Under the pieces are notes generated by a model. The model worked only from the letters and a program-made list of their open reading frames with translations, had not been told where the DNA came from and did not search any database. A stretch of 27,088 nucleotides of DNA, taken from the NCBI GenBank assembly GCA_016880595.1, contig JAEHDC010000056.1, forward strand, positions 1 to 27,088, given 5' to 3'. Both the position numbers and the translations under genes were made by a program. Below are positions 1 to 7,492 of this stretch, piece by piece (the stretch's first letter is position 1; every line of letters begins with the position of its first letter). Source of the DNA: Candidatus Saccharimonadota bacterium. Its GTDB lineage: Bacteria > Patescibacteriota > Saccharimonadia > Saccharimonadales > EFPC-124.

Positions 1-1
1 C

Positions 2-1369
2 AAAAATCGCGTGCGCCAGTATTTCCAGGAAAGCCGTTTGCGCGATGCAAAAACAGATGCACTGGTAGCCGAAATTGTTGATACTGACTGGATTACCACA
101 GATTCCGAAGTAGACGCCCTGTTTTTGGAATCTGAGATGGTCAAGCGCTATAAACCACGCTATAACATTTTGTTGCAAGATGACAAATCGCAAACATTTG
201 TACGCATTCCGATGAATGAACCGTACCCGGCCATAAGCTTTACACGCCAGCCATTGGACGACGGAGCAGATTATTTTGGCCCATACTATAATGGTTTTGC
301 AGTCAAAAAAGCACTGCGGTTTTTGCGTAAAATCTTCCCATATTCTACACATGCCGTCATGCCAAAACGGGTTTGTTTGCAGTATCATTTGGGGCTTTGC
401 CCGGGGGTAGAGGAGCAAAAAATTAGCTCCGGCGATTATAAAAAAACGTTGCGCAAATTGATGATGTATTTAAAAGGCCAGCGTGTGCAACTGGTGCAGA
501 ATTTGGGGAGCGAGATGAAAGCTGCCAGCGCGCTGCAAAATTATGAGCAGGCGGCGCGCATTCGCAACCAAATTCGCAACATAAAAGAGTTGCAAAAGCA
601 GATTTTGTTTAGCGACCGTGAGTTTATTGACATCAGCAAAGACCAAGCACTTAGCGGTTTGCATCAACTTTTGGGAATCCCAATTCCACATAGGATTGAA
701 GGCTACGACATCAGCCACATGCAAGGCACAAACAACGTGGCTAGCATGGTGGTGGCCAGTAATGGTTTGGCCAACAAGGCCGAATATCGCAAATTTAAGA
801 TGCGCTTGCCTGGTAATAACGACTTTGCGCACATGCGTGAGACCATGCTGCGGCGGTTTAGCGGTGATCACACAGATTGGCCAAAGCCAGATTTGCTTCT
901 GATTGATGGCGGCAAAGGCCAGCTTGGTGCGGCCGTGGAAGCGCTTGCCGAACGCGGCGTAAAAATTCCAGCTATTGGTTTGGCAAAACGCATGGAAGAA
1001 ATTGTCATCCACAAAAAATTTTCTGGCGTAAAGCTAAATTCGACGGCTTATCCAGAGGCGCTTATATCTGAGAACGAGGAATTTTATGTGATTTTGTTGC
1101 CAAAAGATTCTCACATTGTAAAATTATTGCAGCGCATCCGCGATGAGTCGCATCGTTTTGCGGTCAGCTACCACACTGTGCTAAAACGCAAGCAGCAAAC
1201 CGCCAGCCAGCTGGACGAAATCCCCGGCATCGGGCCGGCCACGCGCAAAAAGCTTTTGCAAACCTTTGGCAGCTTGCGCGGCGTAAAATCCGCCAGTCAT
1301 CAACAGCTAGAAGCTGCTATTGGTAAGGCCAAAGCCGGAGCTGTATGGGCGCATATTGTAAGAGGTTAA
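2..1369 (+). CDS. uvrC: Excinuclease ABC subunit C, 5'-truncated by window edge
   Basis: UvrC makes the dual incisions around bulky DNA lesions in nucleotide excision repair, together with UvrA and UvrB. The reading frame is open to the window edge. The first visible residues match the end of the GIY-YIG nuclease domain and the TDSEVDALFLE stretch that follows it, so about 40 residues are missing. Numbering from the GTG at 11, a UVR motif (UvrB contact) lies near 168-200. The RNase H-like C-terminal nuclease follows, with YDISH (Asp233), LLIDGGKGQL (Asp299) and ESHRFA (His381), the expected catalytic residues. A helix-hairpin-helix region, DEIPGIGPATRKKLL, sits near 402-417. At roughly 495 residues it would be shorter than typical UvrC (about 600). 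No operon partner is visible: the next gene starts 150 bp downstream. Confidence 0.96.
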   Translation, partial: KNRVRQYFQESRLRDAKTDALVAEIVDTDWITTDSEVDALFLESEMVKRYKPRYNILLQDDKSQTFVRIPMNEPYPAISFTRQPLDDGADYFGPYYNGFAVKKALRFLRKIFPYSTHAVMPKRVCLQYHLGLCPGVEEQKISSGDYKKTLRKLMMYLKGQRVQLVQNLGSEMKAASALQNYEQAARIRNQIRNIKELQKQILFSDREFIDISKDQALSGLHQLLGIPIPHRIEGYDISHMQGTNNVASMVVASNGLANKAEYRKFKMRLPGNNDFAHMRETMLRRFSGDHTDWPKPDLLLIDGGKGQLGAAVEALAERGVKIPAIGLAKRMEEIVIHKKFSGVKLNSTAYPEALISENEEFYVILLPKDSHIVKLLQRIRDESHRFAVSYHTVLKRKQQTASQLDEIPGIGPATRKKLLQTFGSLRGVKSASHQQLEAAIGKAKAGAVWAHIVRG

Positions 1370-1518
1370 GTCTTATGCCCCTGCACCATCTCATCAACAT
1401 TTGTCCCCGGTTTTTTGCATAATTTCTTTCCCAAACCCAAAATATGTTACCATTAGATGAGCCAATAAAATACAAATTTTACTGTTATTTGAAGCCAGAA
1501 TAAAGCCCCGGAAATTAT

Positions 1519-3081
1519 ATGAATAAGCAACTAAACCTACAGGGAAGATATCTTAAAGATCAGCTTACTAAGCTTGTGGCGGCTAAAGACAAGGCGCTTA
1601 AGGGCCAGCTTATAAATGTTGCTGGCGTTGGTAGTGTGGTTTCGGCTGCGTATGAGCAGCTGCGCAATGCCGCTGAATATACTCAGGAGCACTTGTTGAG
1701 CCAGGGCGCGATTCGCCGTTTCTATCAGCGCAACCTTTCTTTTCATAAAAATCCAGAGGTCACTAAGCCTTTAAGTGAGGAGTTGGTTATTGAATTAACC
1801 CAAGCTGGCTACATCAAAAATAACTGCCAGCCATATGAGGTGCTTGAGAAAATCCAGGCGGCAATCTTAAAAGATTATGGTAATTTTGAGCGGATGATAA
1901 ATGCTGGCATTGCGCATAATAAGGCGCAAAATATTGCGTTGGATTTGATGTCGGTGAATACTGAGAAGATAATTTCGGACGACTCGTCGCTAAAATCGTA
2001 TTTGCAATTTGCATTTCAGCACTATAAAGCCACCCTTGATCGTAGTATGTTTTTAAATGCGAGCGGCAAGGAGTCCGATTTTGACATCTGCCTTTACGTC
2101 GCTATCCATAAAGCTTTATTAAAATCTGATCTCGCCAATGTCCGTAGTGATGTGCTGGATCTGTATAACTTTCCAGATACAGATATTAAAGCGTATTATA
2201 GCTTTCACAAAAATGTCGACAAGTATTTTGTTAGCGAGCTTACAGAGGAGCTGACCAGGTATATTAAGAAGTATGGTGCGCCGCTGCGTGTGATTAAGTC
2301 AATGATCGAAAAGAACGTCCATACTCCAGAGCTGCTAGGCGATAGTCAGCGTTTTATGCGCACTTACGAAGCACAAATTAACGCCGATTACCAAGCGGCA
2401 AAACACAAGCTGAACGAAGGCGTTATAAAAAGTATTGTTTTTTTAATTATCACCAAAGGGATTATTAGCTTGGCAATTGAGATTCCATACGATTTTATTG
2501 CCGCCGGCGCCATTGCTGTTCTGCCGTTAACTATTAACGTGTTGACCCCAATTATCTTTATGATTCTGGTCAGGATTGGCTTAAAAATGCCTGGCAGCAC
2601 AAACACTAAAGCGCTGATGGCTTACGTAGAAGACATGCTTTATAGTGAGGAAACAAGGATTACGTTATTGGCTAAAAGGCGCAAACCAAAATATTCGTTT
2701 GGGTTTAAAATTGTCTATGCCTTGATGTTTTTGATAGTTTTTGGCGCGGTTACGGTTTGCCTTGCAAGTTGGGAATTTAATGTTGTACAAGGTGTTATCT
2801 TCTTCATTTTCTTGGCAACTGCAAGCTTTTTGGGCTTCCGCCTGTCACATATTGTGCGCGACCTCGAGCTGGTTACGGTTCGGCAGGGATTTTTTGCAGC
2901 TATCCGTGATTTTTTGTGTCTGCCGTTTATCTTGCTTGGCCAGTGGCTCTCGGACAAGTATCAAAAAATCAATGTCACAACTTTAATCTTGGACACAATT
3001 GTTGAGCTGCCGCTAAAGACTGTGTTGCGATTAATCCGCCAGTGGACGGGTTTTATAAATGAGAAGAAAGATGAGATTTAG
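1519..3081 (+). CDS. Multi-pass membrane protein of unknown function
   Basis: A 520-residue protein I do not recognise. The first 300 residues are soluble-looking, charged and helical. About five hydrophobic segments follow, near residues 304-322, 325-355, 396-419, 423-446 and 462-478. Short charged loops such as KRRKPKYSFGFK join them, and the tail is basic then acidic (NEKKDEI). This layout suggests a large cytosolic N-terminal domain on a membrane anchor. There is no signal peptide. The ATG at 1519 is the first start in a long open frame and no good Shine-Dalgarno precedes it, so a short or absent leader is likely. It lies 150 bp after uvrC, probably as its own unit. It could be a lineage-specific membrane protein; no catalytic motif is visible. 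Confidence 0.8.
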   Translation: MNKQLNLQGRYLKDQLTKLVAAKDKALKGQLINVAGVGSVVSAAYEQLRNAAEYTQEHLLSQGAIRRFYQRNLSFHKNPEVTKPLSEELVIELTQAGYIKNNCQPYEVLEKIQAAILKDYGNFERMINAGIAHNKAQNIALDLMSVNTEKIISDDSSLKSYLQFAFQHYKATLDRSMFLNASGKESDFDICLYVAIHKALLKSDLANVRSDVLDLYNFPDTDIKAYYSFHKNVDKYFVSELTEELTRYIKKYGAPLRVIKSMIEKNVHTPELLGDSQRFMRTYEAQINADYQAAKHKLNEGVIKSIVFLIITKGIISLAIEIPYDFIAAGAIAVLPLTINVLTPIIFMILVRIGLKMPGSTNTKALMAYVEDMLYSEETRITLLAKRRKPKYSFGFKIVYALMFLIVFGAVTVCLASWEFNVVQGVIFFIFLATASFLGFRLSHIVRDLELVTVRQGFFAAIRDFLCLPFILLGQWLSDKYQKINVTTLILDTIVELPLKTVLRLIRQWTGFINEKKDEI

Positions 3082-3166
3082 GGTAGATAGCCTCGGTCTT
3101 TGAACGCATTCGACATTAGTGGCAATAGGTGAGTAGCCAGTAATATGCATCCGTCTTATGTTATTG

Positions 3167-3195
3167 TTGACATAATGTAAAGTATTAAATATAAT
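3167..3195 (+). promoter_or_regulatory. Perfect consensus sigma-70 promoter
   Basis: TTGACA at 3167-3172 and TATAAT at 3190-3195 are separated by exactly 17 bp. Transcription would start near 3202 and give a leader of about 36 nt carrying the ribosome site GAGGTG (3225-3230). It faces the 48-aa zinc-knuckle gene. It is the only exact double-consensus promoter I noticed in the window. Confidence 0.85.
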
Positions 3196-3237
3196 TAACT
3201 GCGTCCTATTAGCTTCGATTTACCGAGGTGAATGAAA

Positions 3238-3384
3238 ATGACGGATGACGGTGGCCGTGAGACTAAGGAGTGTGCAAACTGCGGAGGCAGGGGCTGGCTT
3301 GTTCCTGATAACGCGCTCGAGCCGGGTGCTCCTGACAACGTCACGTGTCCCGAGTGTAACGGCGACGGGTTCGTCTACGTCTAA
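3238..3384 (+). CDS. 48-aa DnaJ-type zinc-knuckle microprotein
   Basis: A 48-residue protein beginning MTDDGGRE. It contains CANCGGRGW and, after a 17-residue spacer, CPECNGDGFVYV at the C-terminus. These are two CxxCxGxG-type knuckles like those in the DnaJ cysteine-rich domain, so one zinc ion bound by four cysteines is expected. There is no J-domain and no substrate-binding domain. ATG 3238 is chosen because GAGGTG ends 7 nt upstream; ATG 3232, in the same frame, lies only 1 nt after it. The gene is monocistronic, between a perfect promoter and a strong hairpin terminator, and uses many C-ending codons (GAC, TTC, GTC, TAC, AAC), unlike the AT-rich genes beside it. High expression is inferred. 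Similar knuckles occur in many small zinc-ribbon proteins, so a chaperone role is not established. Confidence 0.82.
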   Translation: MTDDGGRETKECANCGGRGWLVPDNALEPGAPDNVTCPECNGDGFVYV

Positions 3385-3410
3385 TATGGCTAGACATTCA
3401 TAAGGACAAA

Positions 3411-3454
3411 GCTCTGCTGCTTCGAACTCGAAGTAGCAGAGCCTCATTATTTTA
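3411..3454. terminator. Bidirectional hairpin terminator
   Basis: A 14-bp stem begins GCTCTGCTGCTTCG at 3411-3424 and pairs with 3429-3442 with one G-T wobble and a 4-nt loop. On the plus strand it is followed by CTCATTATTTT, on the minus strand by TTTGTCCTT. It separates the zinc-knuckle gene (plus) from the converging 350-aa gene, whose stop codon is at 3447. Confidence 0.85.
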
Positions 3455-4499
3455 GGTATTTGATGAATGCTCTTATCTCATCGTAGTTAGCTTTTAGCTT
3501 GCGCCTTCTGTTATCTAGATTTTCCAGCAAGGCAATTTCGGTTCCCTGGTTGCGTAGTCTAAAGTTACTAAATCCAACAGTTTGCACTATTAGCATCTGT
3601 TCATAATTAATTTTGCGTTGAGCATAAAAATTGTCTAGTAGACAATATAGCTTTTGCTGGTCAGCGGTATTGTATTTGATTGCTCTTTTGTACAGTGAAT
3701 TACGCTCTTCATGTGTTAGACTGTCTTTTGCTGCAACTACAAAGTTGCGTACCTCCTCAGCTTTAGGTGACTCAAAAATTATGTAAGGCCCGCAGTTAAA
3801 GCCATCAAAGCAGCCATCGAATACGAGAGTGGTATGAATCCCAGTACTTTTTTCCACCTCAGTTGCTAATTTTGAAATAGCTTCACCATATTCTTTCTTT
3901 GGTTTGCCGACAAATATTTTTTGTGCATGTATATCATCTCGCAACCCAAATTTATGCCAGGCTGACGATTTAAAATAAAGCTCCTTCAACCACTCGGTGA
4001 AAGCGCCCATTTCGGCACGATTACGCGCTAGCCTAAGCTTCCTCTGTCTGGCGTTTTCGCTGTACGCCAGCTCTGAGCCGTGACAGTTTAATCTAAAATT
4101 ACTGTATCCAATTGAGCGCAGCGTTAACATTCTTCCTTCCCGGGGTTTGCGCAACGAGTAAAATATTCTTAGTAAATAGAGCAGTCTGCTTTGTTCGGTG
4201 ATGATAAGCTTGGCAATCTCGTTTTTTAGTCGGCTATATTCTTGGTTGTCATAATCAGTAACGTTAGCTAGTCTTTTTTCTAGCTCGATAGCTTTTGGTG
4301 ATCCTAGTATAACGAAAGGGCCTTCATTGATACGATCGAGATGGCCACCGCAAGAGCCCGTAGTCATGAACCCAAGCAAATAAAGTATGGTTACGGTCTC
4401 TAGGATCTCTTTGTCTATGGGCATACCGAGCTTATCTGTAATTTGTGCTGCCTCTTTGAGAGCTTTCTGCCATTCTTTTTGCTTTTGCGCTGTGACCAT
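3447..4499 (-). CDS. Hypothetical protein with two tandem homologous halves
   Basis: A 350-residue cytosolic protein I cannot name. Two copies of a domain of about 140 residues are clear. Each has a cysteine-containing N-terminal patch (TTGSCGGHLDRINEGPFVIL; GCFDGFNCGPYIIFESPKA), a helical middle, and a C-terminal stretch GYSNFRLNCHGSELA...EN / GFSNFRLRNQGTEIA...EN that ends in AFxxWLK or AFIKYLK. The first-copy motif TTGSCGGHLDR resembles the TxSSCxGR/CEGH motif of TYW3-like and related CPR proteins, but I cannot assign it. The second copy has diverged at that motif. The ATG at 4499 follows a TGCTACAAT box by 6 nt, so the mRNA is probably leaderless. The gene is convergent with the zinc-knuckle gene. 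Confidence 0.85.
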   Translation of the reverse strand: MVTAQKQKEWQKALKEAAQITDKLGMPIDKEILETVTILYLLGFMTTGSCGGHLDRINEGPFVILGSPKAIELEKRLANVTDYDNQEYSRLKNEIAKLIITEQSRLLYLLRIFYSLRKPREGRMLTLRSIGYSNFRLNCHGSELAYSENARQRKLRLARNRAEMGAFTEWLKELYFKSSAWHKFGLRDDIHAQKIFVGKPKKEYGEAISKLATEVEKSTGIHTTLVFDGCFDGFNCGPYIIFESPKAEEVRNFVVAAKDSLTHEERNSLYKRAIKYNTADQQKLYCLLDNFYAQRKINYEQMLIVQTVGFSNFRLRNQGTEIALLENLDNRRRKLKANYDEIRAFIKYLK

Positions 4500-4505
4500 G
4501 GAGTA

Positions 4506-4514
4506 ATTGTAGCA
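4506..4514 (-). promoter_or_regulatory. Extended -10 box for leaderless gene
   Basis: On the minus strand the sequence reads TGCTACAAT, then 6 nt, then the ATG of the 350-aa gene. The same nonamer recurs on the minus strand at 7493-7501. No clear -35 is needed with an extended -10. Confidence 0.6.
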
Positions 4515-4578
4515 TTTTCATTCATGAATATTTAATCCCGAAATTTTGTCAATGCCAAATTCCTTTTGTTTTATTTAT

Positions 4579-4734
4579 ATGGAGTGGGAGGTCGCATCGA
4601 CTGGAATGCACAGAGACCTAGAAAACAAAGATAATGCTGAAGAGAGCAATAGCCAGTGGCAGATATTAAAAGATTTGATATCTGGCGTCAACCCTAAGGA
4701 TATTTACGGTGCTGAAGATGATTTTTGGGTTTAG
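4579..4734 (+). CDS. Doubtful small ORF, 51 aa
   Basis: A short open frame starting MEWEVASTGMHRD and ending KDIYGAEDDFWV. Its composition looks protein-like (acidic, with a plausible helix QWQILKDLISG), and the GGAGTGGGAGGT stretch around 4581-4592 could serve the later ATG at 4606. Its last 41 bp overlap the 3' end of the 81-aa gene on the opposite strand, and it matches nothing I know. It may instead be chance coding. Confidence 0.3.
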   Translation: MEWEVASTGMHRDLENKDNAEESNSQWQILKDLISGVNPKDIYGAEDDFWV

Positions 4735-4939
4735 TAGTGACCGCACACGCTGGCAATGTTGAGCCAATTAACAGTGTAATCTCCTTTTTCATCATAAAAT
4801 TAATCGAAGTTGCAATGCCTTCTAAATATTCAAGAACATCGGCGTTGTCTGCATAGTCGCGAATCATATCAATTACATCGCGGGCTAAAATAGCTTGATG
4901 CTCCTTGCGCGCTTTTTCTGTTTGCTCGGATATAAACAT
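4694..4939 (-). CDS. Small hypothetical protein, 81 aa, last gene of an operon
   Basis: An 81-residue protein. The N-terminal 50 residues form a charged helical region (KARKEHQAILARDVIDMIRD, then DVLEYLEGIATSINFMM). The tail is odd, with Pro/Cys/Lys (TLPACAVTTKPKNHLQHRKYP). It starts 15 bp after the stop of the 203-aa gene on the same strand, so it is probably co-transcribed with the two genes before it. No Shine-Dalgarno is seen. I do not recognise it. The tail overlaps the doubtful small plus-strand ORF, so one of the two is probably not real; this one has the better operon context. Confidence 0.55.
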   Translation of the reverse strand: MFISEQTEKARKEHQAILARDVIDMIRDYADNADVLEYLEGIATSINFMMKKEITLLIGSTLPACAVTTKPKNHLQHRKYP

Positions 4940-4954
4940 ATTTGAAGTATAAAT

Positions 4955-5566
4955 TTAATCGCCTTTGGGCACAATAAAATCGGCAATTAGTCGCTTCAAC
5001 TTGGCCAGAGATTCTAAATTCGGCTTGTCACAATTCGCCAGCTGGCAAGTTAGCGCCGCAATTTTAATTAGCGCGCCATAATTTTCCTTACCATACCATT
5101 CTATACTTTTTGGATTGCCTAGCAAATTAATTATTCGGTCAAGCCAGCCAGCGGCCAATTGCCAGTGCTTGTCAATATCCTTAGAGACAAGTTCGGCATA
5201 TTCTTGCAAAATCACACAAAAATCCGTTATTGACTCGGGGTTTGTCGGCTGATCATTCAGTCGCATTGAAAGCCTTTTTGCTAAATGCTTAATTGCTAGT
5301 TGGTCGGCCTTGTATGAACCGTAGACCTCCGGAATTTCCATATCGGAAGACAAATTAAATATGGCCGACACTTCCGGGAAATTCAAATTCTCCTCCCAGT
5401 CATCACTCTCCGGAGCGCACATAGCGCCAGTTATTTTGGCGGCAATATCCGGCCAAGGCTGCTGGCCTTCTAGGTTGAGGCAGTCGGAGATAAAAGTATT
5501 GAGGTTTTTTATGTCTCGTAAATTATTTGGGTTTAAAATCAGTCGTGGTAAAGTGTTTTTTGTCAT
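4955..5566 (-). CDS. Acidic hypothetical protein, second gene of a three-gene operon
   Basis: A 203-residue soluble protein of unknown function. Its ATG overlaps the stop of the upstream 217-aa gene by 4 nt (ATGA), which indicates translational coupling. The stretch from PWPDIAAKITGAMCAPESDD to about residue 75 looks like a further divergent copy of the module found twice in the 217-aa protein: a helix starting with IA/IV, then an acidic W/D/E-rich turn, then a helix with P/L-x-x-x-x-I. The C-terminal half is alpha-helical and Leu-rich (WLDRIINLLGNPKSIEWYG), with no catalytic motif. It may act together with the 217-aa protein; an immunity-like or scaffold role is possible but only a guess. 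Confidence 0.75.
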   Translation of the reverse strand: MTKNTLPRLILNPNNLRDIKNLNTFISDCLNLEGQQPWPDIAAKITGAMCAPESDDWEENLNFPEVSAIFNLSSDMEIPEVYGSYKADQLAIKHLAKRLSMRLNDQPTNPESITDFCVILQEYAELVSKDIDKHWQLAAGWLDRIINLLGNPKSIEWYGKENYGALIKIAALTCQLANCDKPNLESLAKLKRLIADFIVPKGD

Positions 5567-6216
5567 ATTCTCTGCCCAAGCTCAAACAATTCTTTCCAAA
5601 GCTTAGGATTACTGACGTCTTTGTCGAGGCTTCCGGCAATGTCAAAAATTTCCTCAAGCAATGGTTCGTCTTCAGGATTAATCCAAGATTGAAAAAGCAG
5701 AAGGTCTAATATTTTGTCTACTATAATTTCGCCAGGAGTGTGGGGATACTTTAAGTCTGGGCAAATTTTATAGTCTCCCATTTTGCAAAGTTCGCTAATT
5801 GGCGTGCTTGCGCCTTCTTCAAGAATATTTTTAAGCTCGGCGACAAGCTCTGGTTTAGACATGTTGAATAGTTGAGGCTTGCTAGTTGCCTTTATTTGTT
5901 CAAATAGTTCCTCCCAAAGCTCAAGCTTGTCCGTCTGATCGCAAAGCTCTTGGGCGATATTTTCGACAGAAGCCAGTTTGGGATCGTCGTCCCAGTTGAC
6001 AAATTCCTGCTGGACTAGCGCGGAGTGAATATCACTGGCAATTTTTTCGCCGGGAGCTTGTGACTCGCGAAATTGGCCATTTCCGCTTTTGCGCAAAAGC
6101 TCAGTCACATCTAGCTTTTTGGCCTCGTACACTTTGAGTTTAATATACTCTAAAAGTAGTTCGCGAGGGGCTCTTGTTGAAGATAGAATTTGGTTTAATA
6201 AATTTGAGCTTTCCAT
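5563..6216 (-). CDS. Acidic hypothetical protein with internal duplication, first gene of operon
   Basis: A 217-residue, strongly acidic, Leu-rich soluble protein that I do not recognise. It holds two copies of a module of about 95 residues. Copy 1 runs from LLLEYIKLKVYEAKKLDVTE through PGEKIASDIHSAL and ends LELWEELFEQIK. Copy 2 runs from ELVAELKNILEEGASTPISE through PGEIIVDKILDLL and ends PKLWKELFELGQRI. Shared landmarks are PGExI, an acidic W/N-D/E-D-x-P turn, and LWxELFE at the end. The ATG at 6216 lies 12 nt after TGTTATAAT, giving a leader of only about 5 nt. It is translationally coupled to the next gene. Small, acidic and duplicated, it would fit an immunity or adaptor protein, but nothing shows this directly. 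Confidence 0.78.
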   Translation of the reverse strand: MESSNLLNQILSSTRAPRELLLEYIKLKVYEAKKLDVTELLRKSGNGQFRESQAPGEKIASDIHSALVQQEFVNWDDDPKLASVENIAQELCDQTDKLELWEELFEQIKATSKPQLFNMSKPELVAELKNILEEGASTPISELCKMGDYKICPDLKYPHTPGEIIVDKILDLLLFQSWINPEDEPLLEEIFDIAGSLDKDVSNPKLWKELFELGQRI

Positions 6217-6228
6217 AATCTAATTTTT

Positions 6229-6237
6229 ATTATAACA
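6229..6237 (-). promoter_or_regulatory. Extended -10 promoter for the three-gene operon
   Basis: The minus strand reads TGTTATAAT, an exact extended -10 (TGn TATAAT), 12 nt before the ATG at 6216. It comes just after the hairpin that probably ends the upstream 131-aa gene. Confidence 0.65.
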
Positions 6238-6245
6238 AAATAGAG

Positions 6246-6270
6246 TGAGCCGTTTTTACGTTTCGGCTCA
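6246..6270 (-). terminator. Hairpin terminator after the 131-aa gene
   Basis: A perfect 7-bp stem TGAGCCG/CGGCTCA with an 11-nt loop. On the minus strand it is followed by CTCTATTTTGTT. It lies 13 bp past the stop at 6284. An alternative pairing CCGTTTT/AAAACGG overlaps it. Confidence 0.6.
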
Positions 6271-6283
6271 AAACGGTATTTGG

Positions 6284-6679
6284 CTATTTCCAGCCGGGAG
6301 GAACAGTGTCGCCGCGGCTCCGCACGAAAAGTTCCGTGCCGTCAATGTCTCGCACATACTGCAGTTTGCCATTTTCGTCAACGACAATATGCACTTTTAG
6401 GCGAGGGTTAGTTTCTCCGACATATCCTTCGAAGTAGTTGGTTTGAGCAATTCCTCTGCAGTTAGTTGACGAGGTGTACTTTGACCAGCGAGGTGGCTCA
6501 ATGCGTTCAGTTGCCGTTACGGCGATTTGGTCAAGCCTGACTAGCGTTTTAAGTCTTGTCTCGCGCTGCTCCTTATCCCTACGCTCCAACTCCTTCACCC
6601 TGCTCAGCGCAGGCCCAAGCTGGCCACCGCATTCCCCATATGCCTTCAAGGCATTAAGGAAAGATCGCATTAGACCCAA
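6284..6679 (-). CDS. Modular protein with shared N-terminus (paralog of 9075-9467)
   Basis: 131 residues from a TTG start at 6679. This start, not the GTG at 6688, is chosen because AAGGTG lies 6 nt upstream and because the paralog at 9467 also begins TTG-GGC at the aligned position. The first 38 residues (MGLMRSFLNALKA, then GGQLGPALSRVKELER) match the paralog at 28 of 38 positions. The C-terminal 75 residues are unrelated to it: PPRWSKYTSSTNCRGIAQTN, then a beta-rich stretch (VHIVVDENGKLQYVRDIDGT) ending RGDTVPPGWK. A constant N-terminus with a variable C-terminus suggests a delivery or targeting module carrying different payloads; that is inference. No signal peptide or membrane segment is seen. 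Confidence 0.72.
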   Translation of the reverse strand: MGLMRSFLNALKAYGECGGQLGPALSRVKELERRDKEQRETRLKTLVRLDQIAVTATERIEPPRWSKYTSSTNCRGIAQTNYFEGYVGETNPRLKVHIVVDENGKLQYVRDIDGTELFVRSRGDTVPPGWK

Positions 6680-6699
6680 AGCAATCACCTTATTCTAGC

Positions 6700-6945
6700 G
6701 TGCCTACAACAGCTATTTTAGCTTACAACACCGTGCCCAAAGCATCAACAAGATAAGCATAAACTACAACATTAAATCGCGAGCGGCTTTGTGACGGCCT
6801 GAGGTCGAATAGCTTTGTGGCTAGCTCAAGGCAAATGTCATCAGATCTGCCTTGTTAATGCGCGTGACTTTATACGTGTAGTTTATGATGCATAAATTGG
6901 GCATCATTAATATTATTAACTCTAAATTCAGCCAAGCGTCTGCGG
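6700..6945. other. Gap without a gene; structured non-coding element
   Basis: No convincing ORF lies in these 246 bp. Perfect 11-bp inverted arms CATAAACTACA (6758-6768) and TGTAGTTTATG (6877-6887) bracket 108 bp. Inside is a hairpin CAAGGCA/TGCCTTG in the second half. The bracketed segment is more GC-rich than its flanks. This could be a small structured RNA, or a MITE-like remnant. No tRNA cloverleaf could be built. Confidence 0.35.
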
Positions 6946-7449
6946 CTATCCGGCGCGGCGCAAATCTTCCAGCCAATTATCAAACGCTTTGTAAAAAGCT
7001 TTGTTTGGATCTGTTTGGCGATGTAGCTGTCGAACTTTTGACCTTACGCGTTCCAAAAATGAAAGCGGTTTGTAGACGCGAATATTGGCGAGCGGCGTTA
7101 AAATGCCGGTGCTCGATCTGCCATTCCATTGTTCGACCGTAAAATATCCGCCAAGCGCAGCGTCAATGGTCGGGTCAAGGTTTGTCCAGTTTTCGCCACC
7201 CAATTTTTTTACGCGTAAAAATGCATGCCGCCCTTCATTTTTTACGCAGAGCTTGATTACTTCCTGTGGAAGATTCAAATCCGACCAATAAAAATCGCCA
7301 ATCATTATGTTGCAACTGTAGCCACAAGCTTCGAGCTCGCGCTTTAACACCATGCTTTTTTTAAAGCAAGACTGTGCACGGGCGCCGCTTGTGCGATATG
7401 GAATATCGCGAATGCGATTAAAAAGTTGTGTTTCGTTAAAGGCTTTCAT
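6946..7449 (-). CDS. Transglutaminase-like cysteine protease-fold protein
   Basis: A 167-residue protein with the order and spacing of a transglutaminase-like core: Cys28 in RAQSCFKKS at the start of a helix, a GDFYW strand, His75 in RHAFLRV, and Asp92 in NLDPTID. These would form the Cys-His-Asp triad. In the family such domains act as peptidases, peptide cross-linkers or deamidating toxins. This one has no signal peptide or extra domain, so the substrate is unknown. The C-terminal 40 residues are basic and helical (FLERVRSKVRQLHRQ). The gene is divergent from the DUF6624-like gene, across an 82-bp gap. A TGCTACAAT box 43 nt upstream would give a leader of about 37 nt with no obvious ribosome site. 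Confidence 0.65.
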   Translation of the reverse strand: MKAFNETQLFNRIRDIPYRTSGARAQSCFKKSMVLKRELEACGYSCNIMIGDFYWSDLNLPQEVIKLCVKNEGRHAFLRVKKLGGENWTNLDPTIDAALGGYFTVEQWNGRSSTGILTPLANIRVYKPLSFLERVRSKVRQLHRQTDPNKAFYKAFDNWLEDLRRAG

Positions 7450-7492
7450 GGTATGTTGAGAATGGCCTGGCGTCAGTTATTGTTTATGCATA

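Noticed and set aside
470..1012. 180-aa open frame antisense to uvrC
   Set aside because: It is a shadow: uvrC is certain on the other strand, and the antisense product has no recognisable domain, promoter or ribosome site.
6780..6890. Possible tRNA in the gap near 6.8 kb (a GGTCGAAT stretch looks like a T-loop)
   Set aside because: No 7-bp acceptor stem or anticodon arm could be paired at the right distances.
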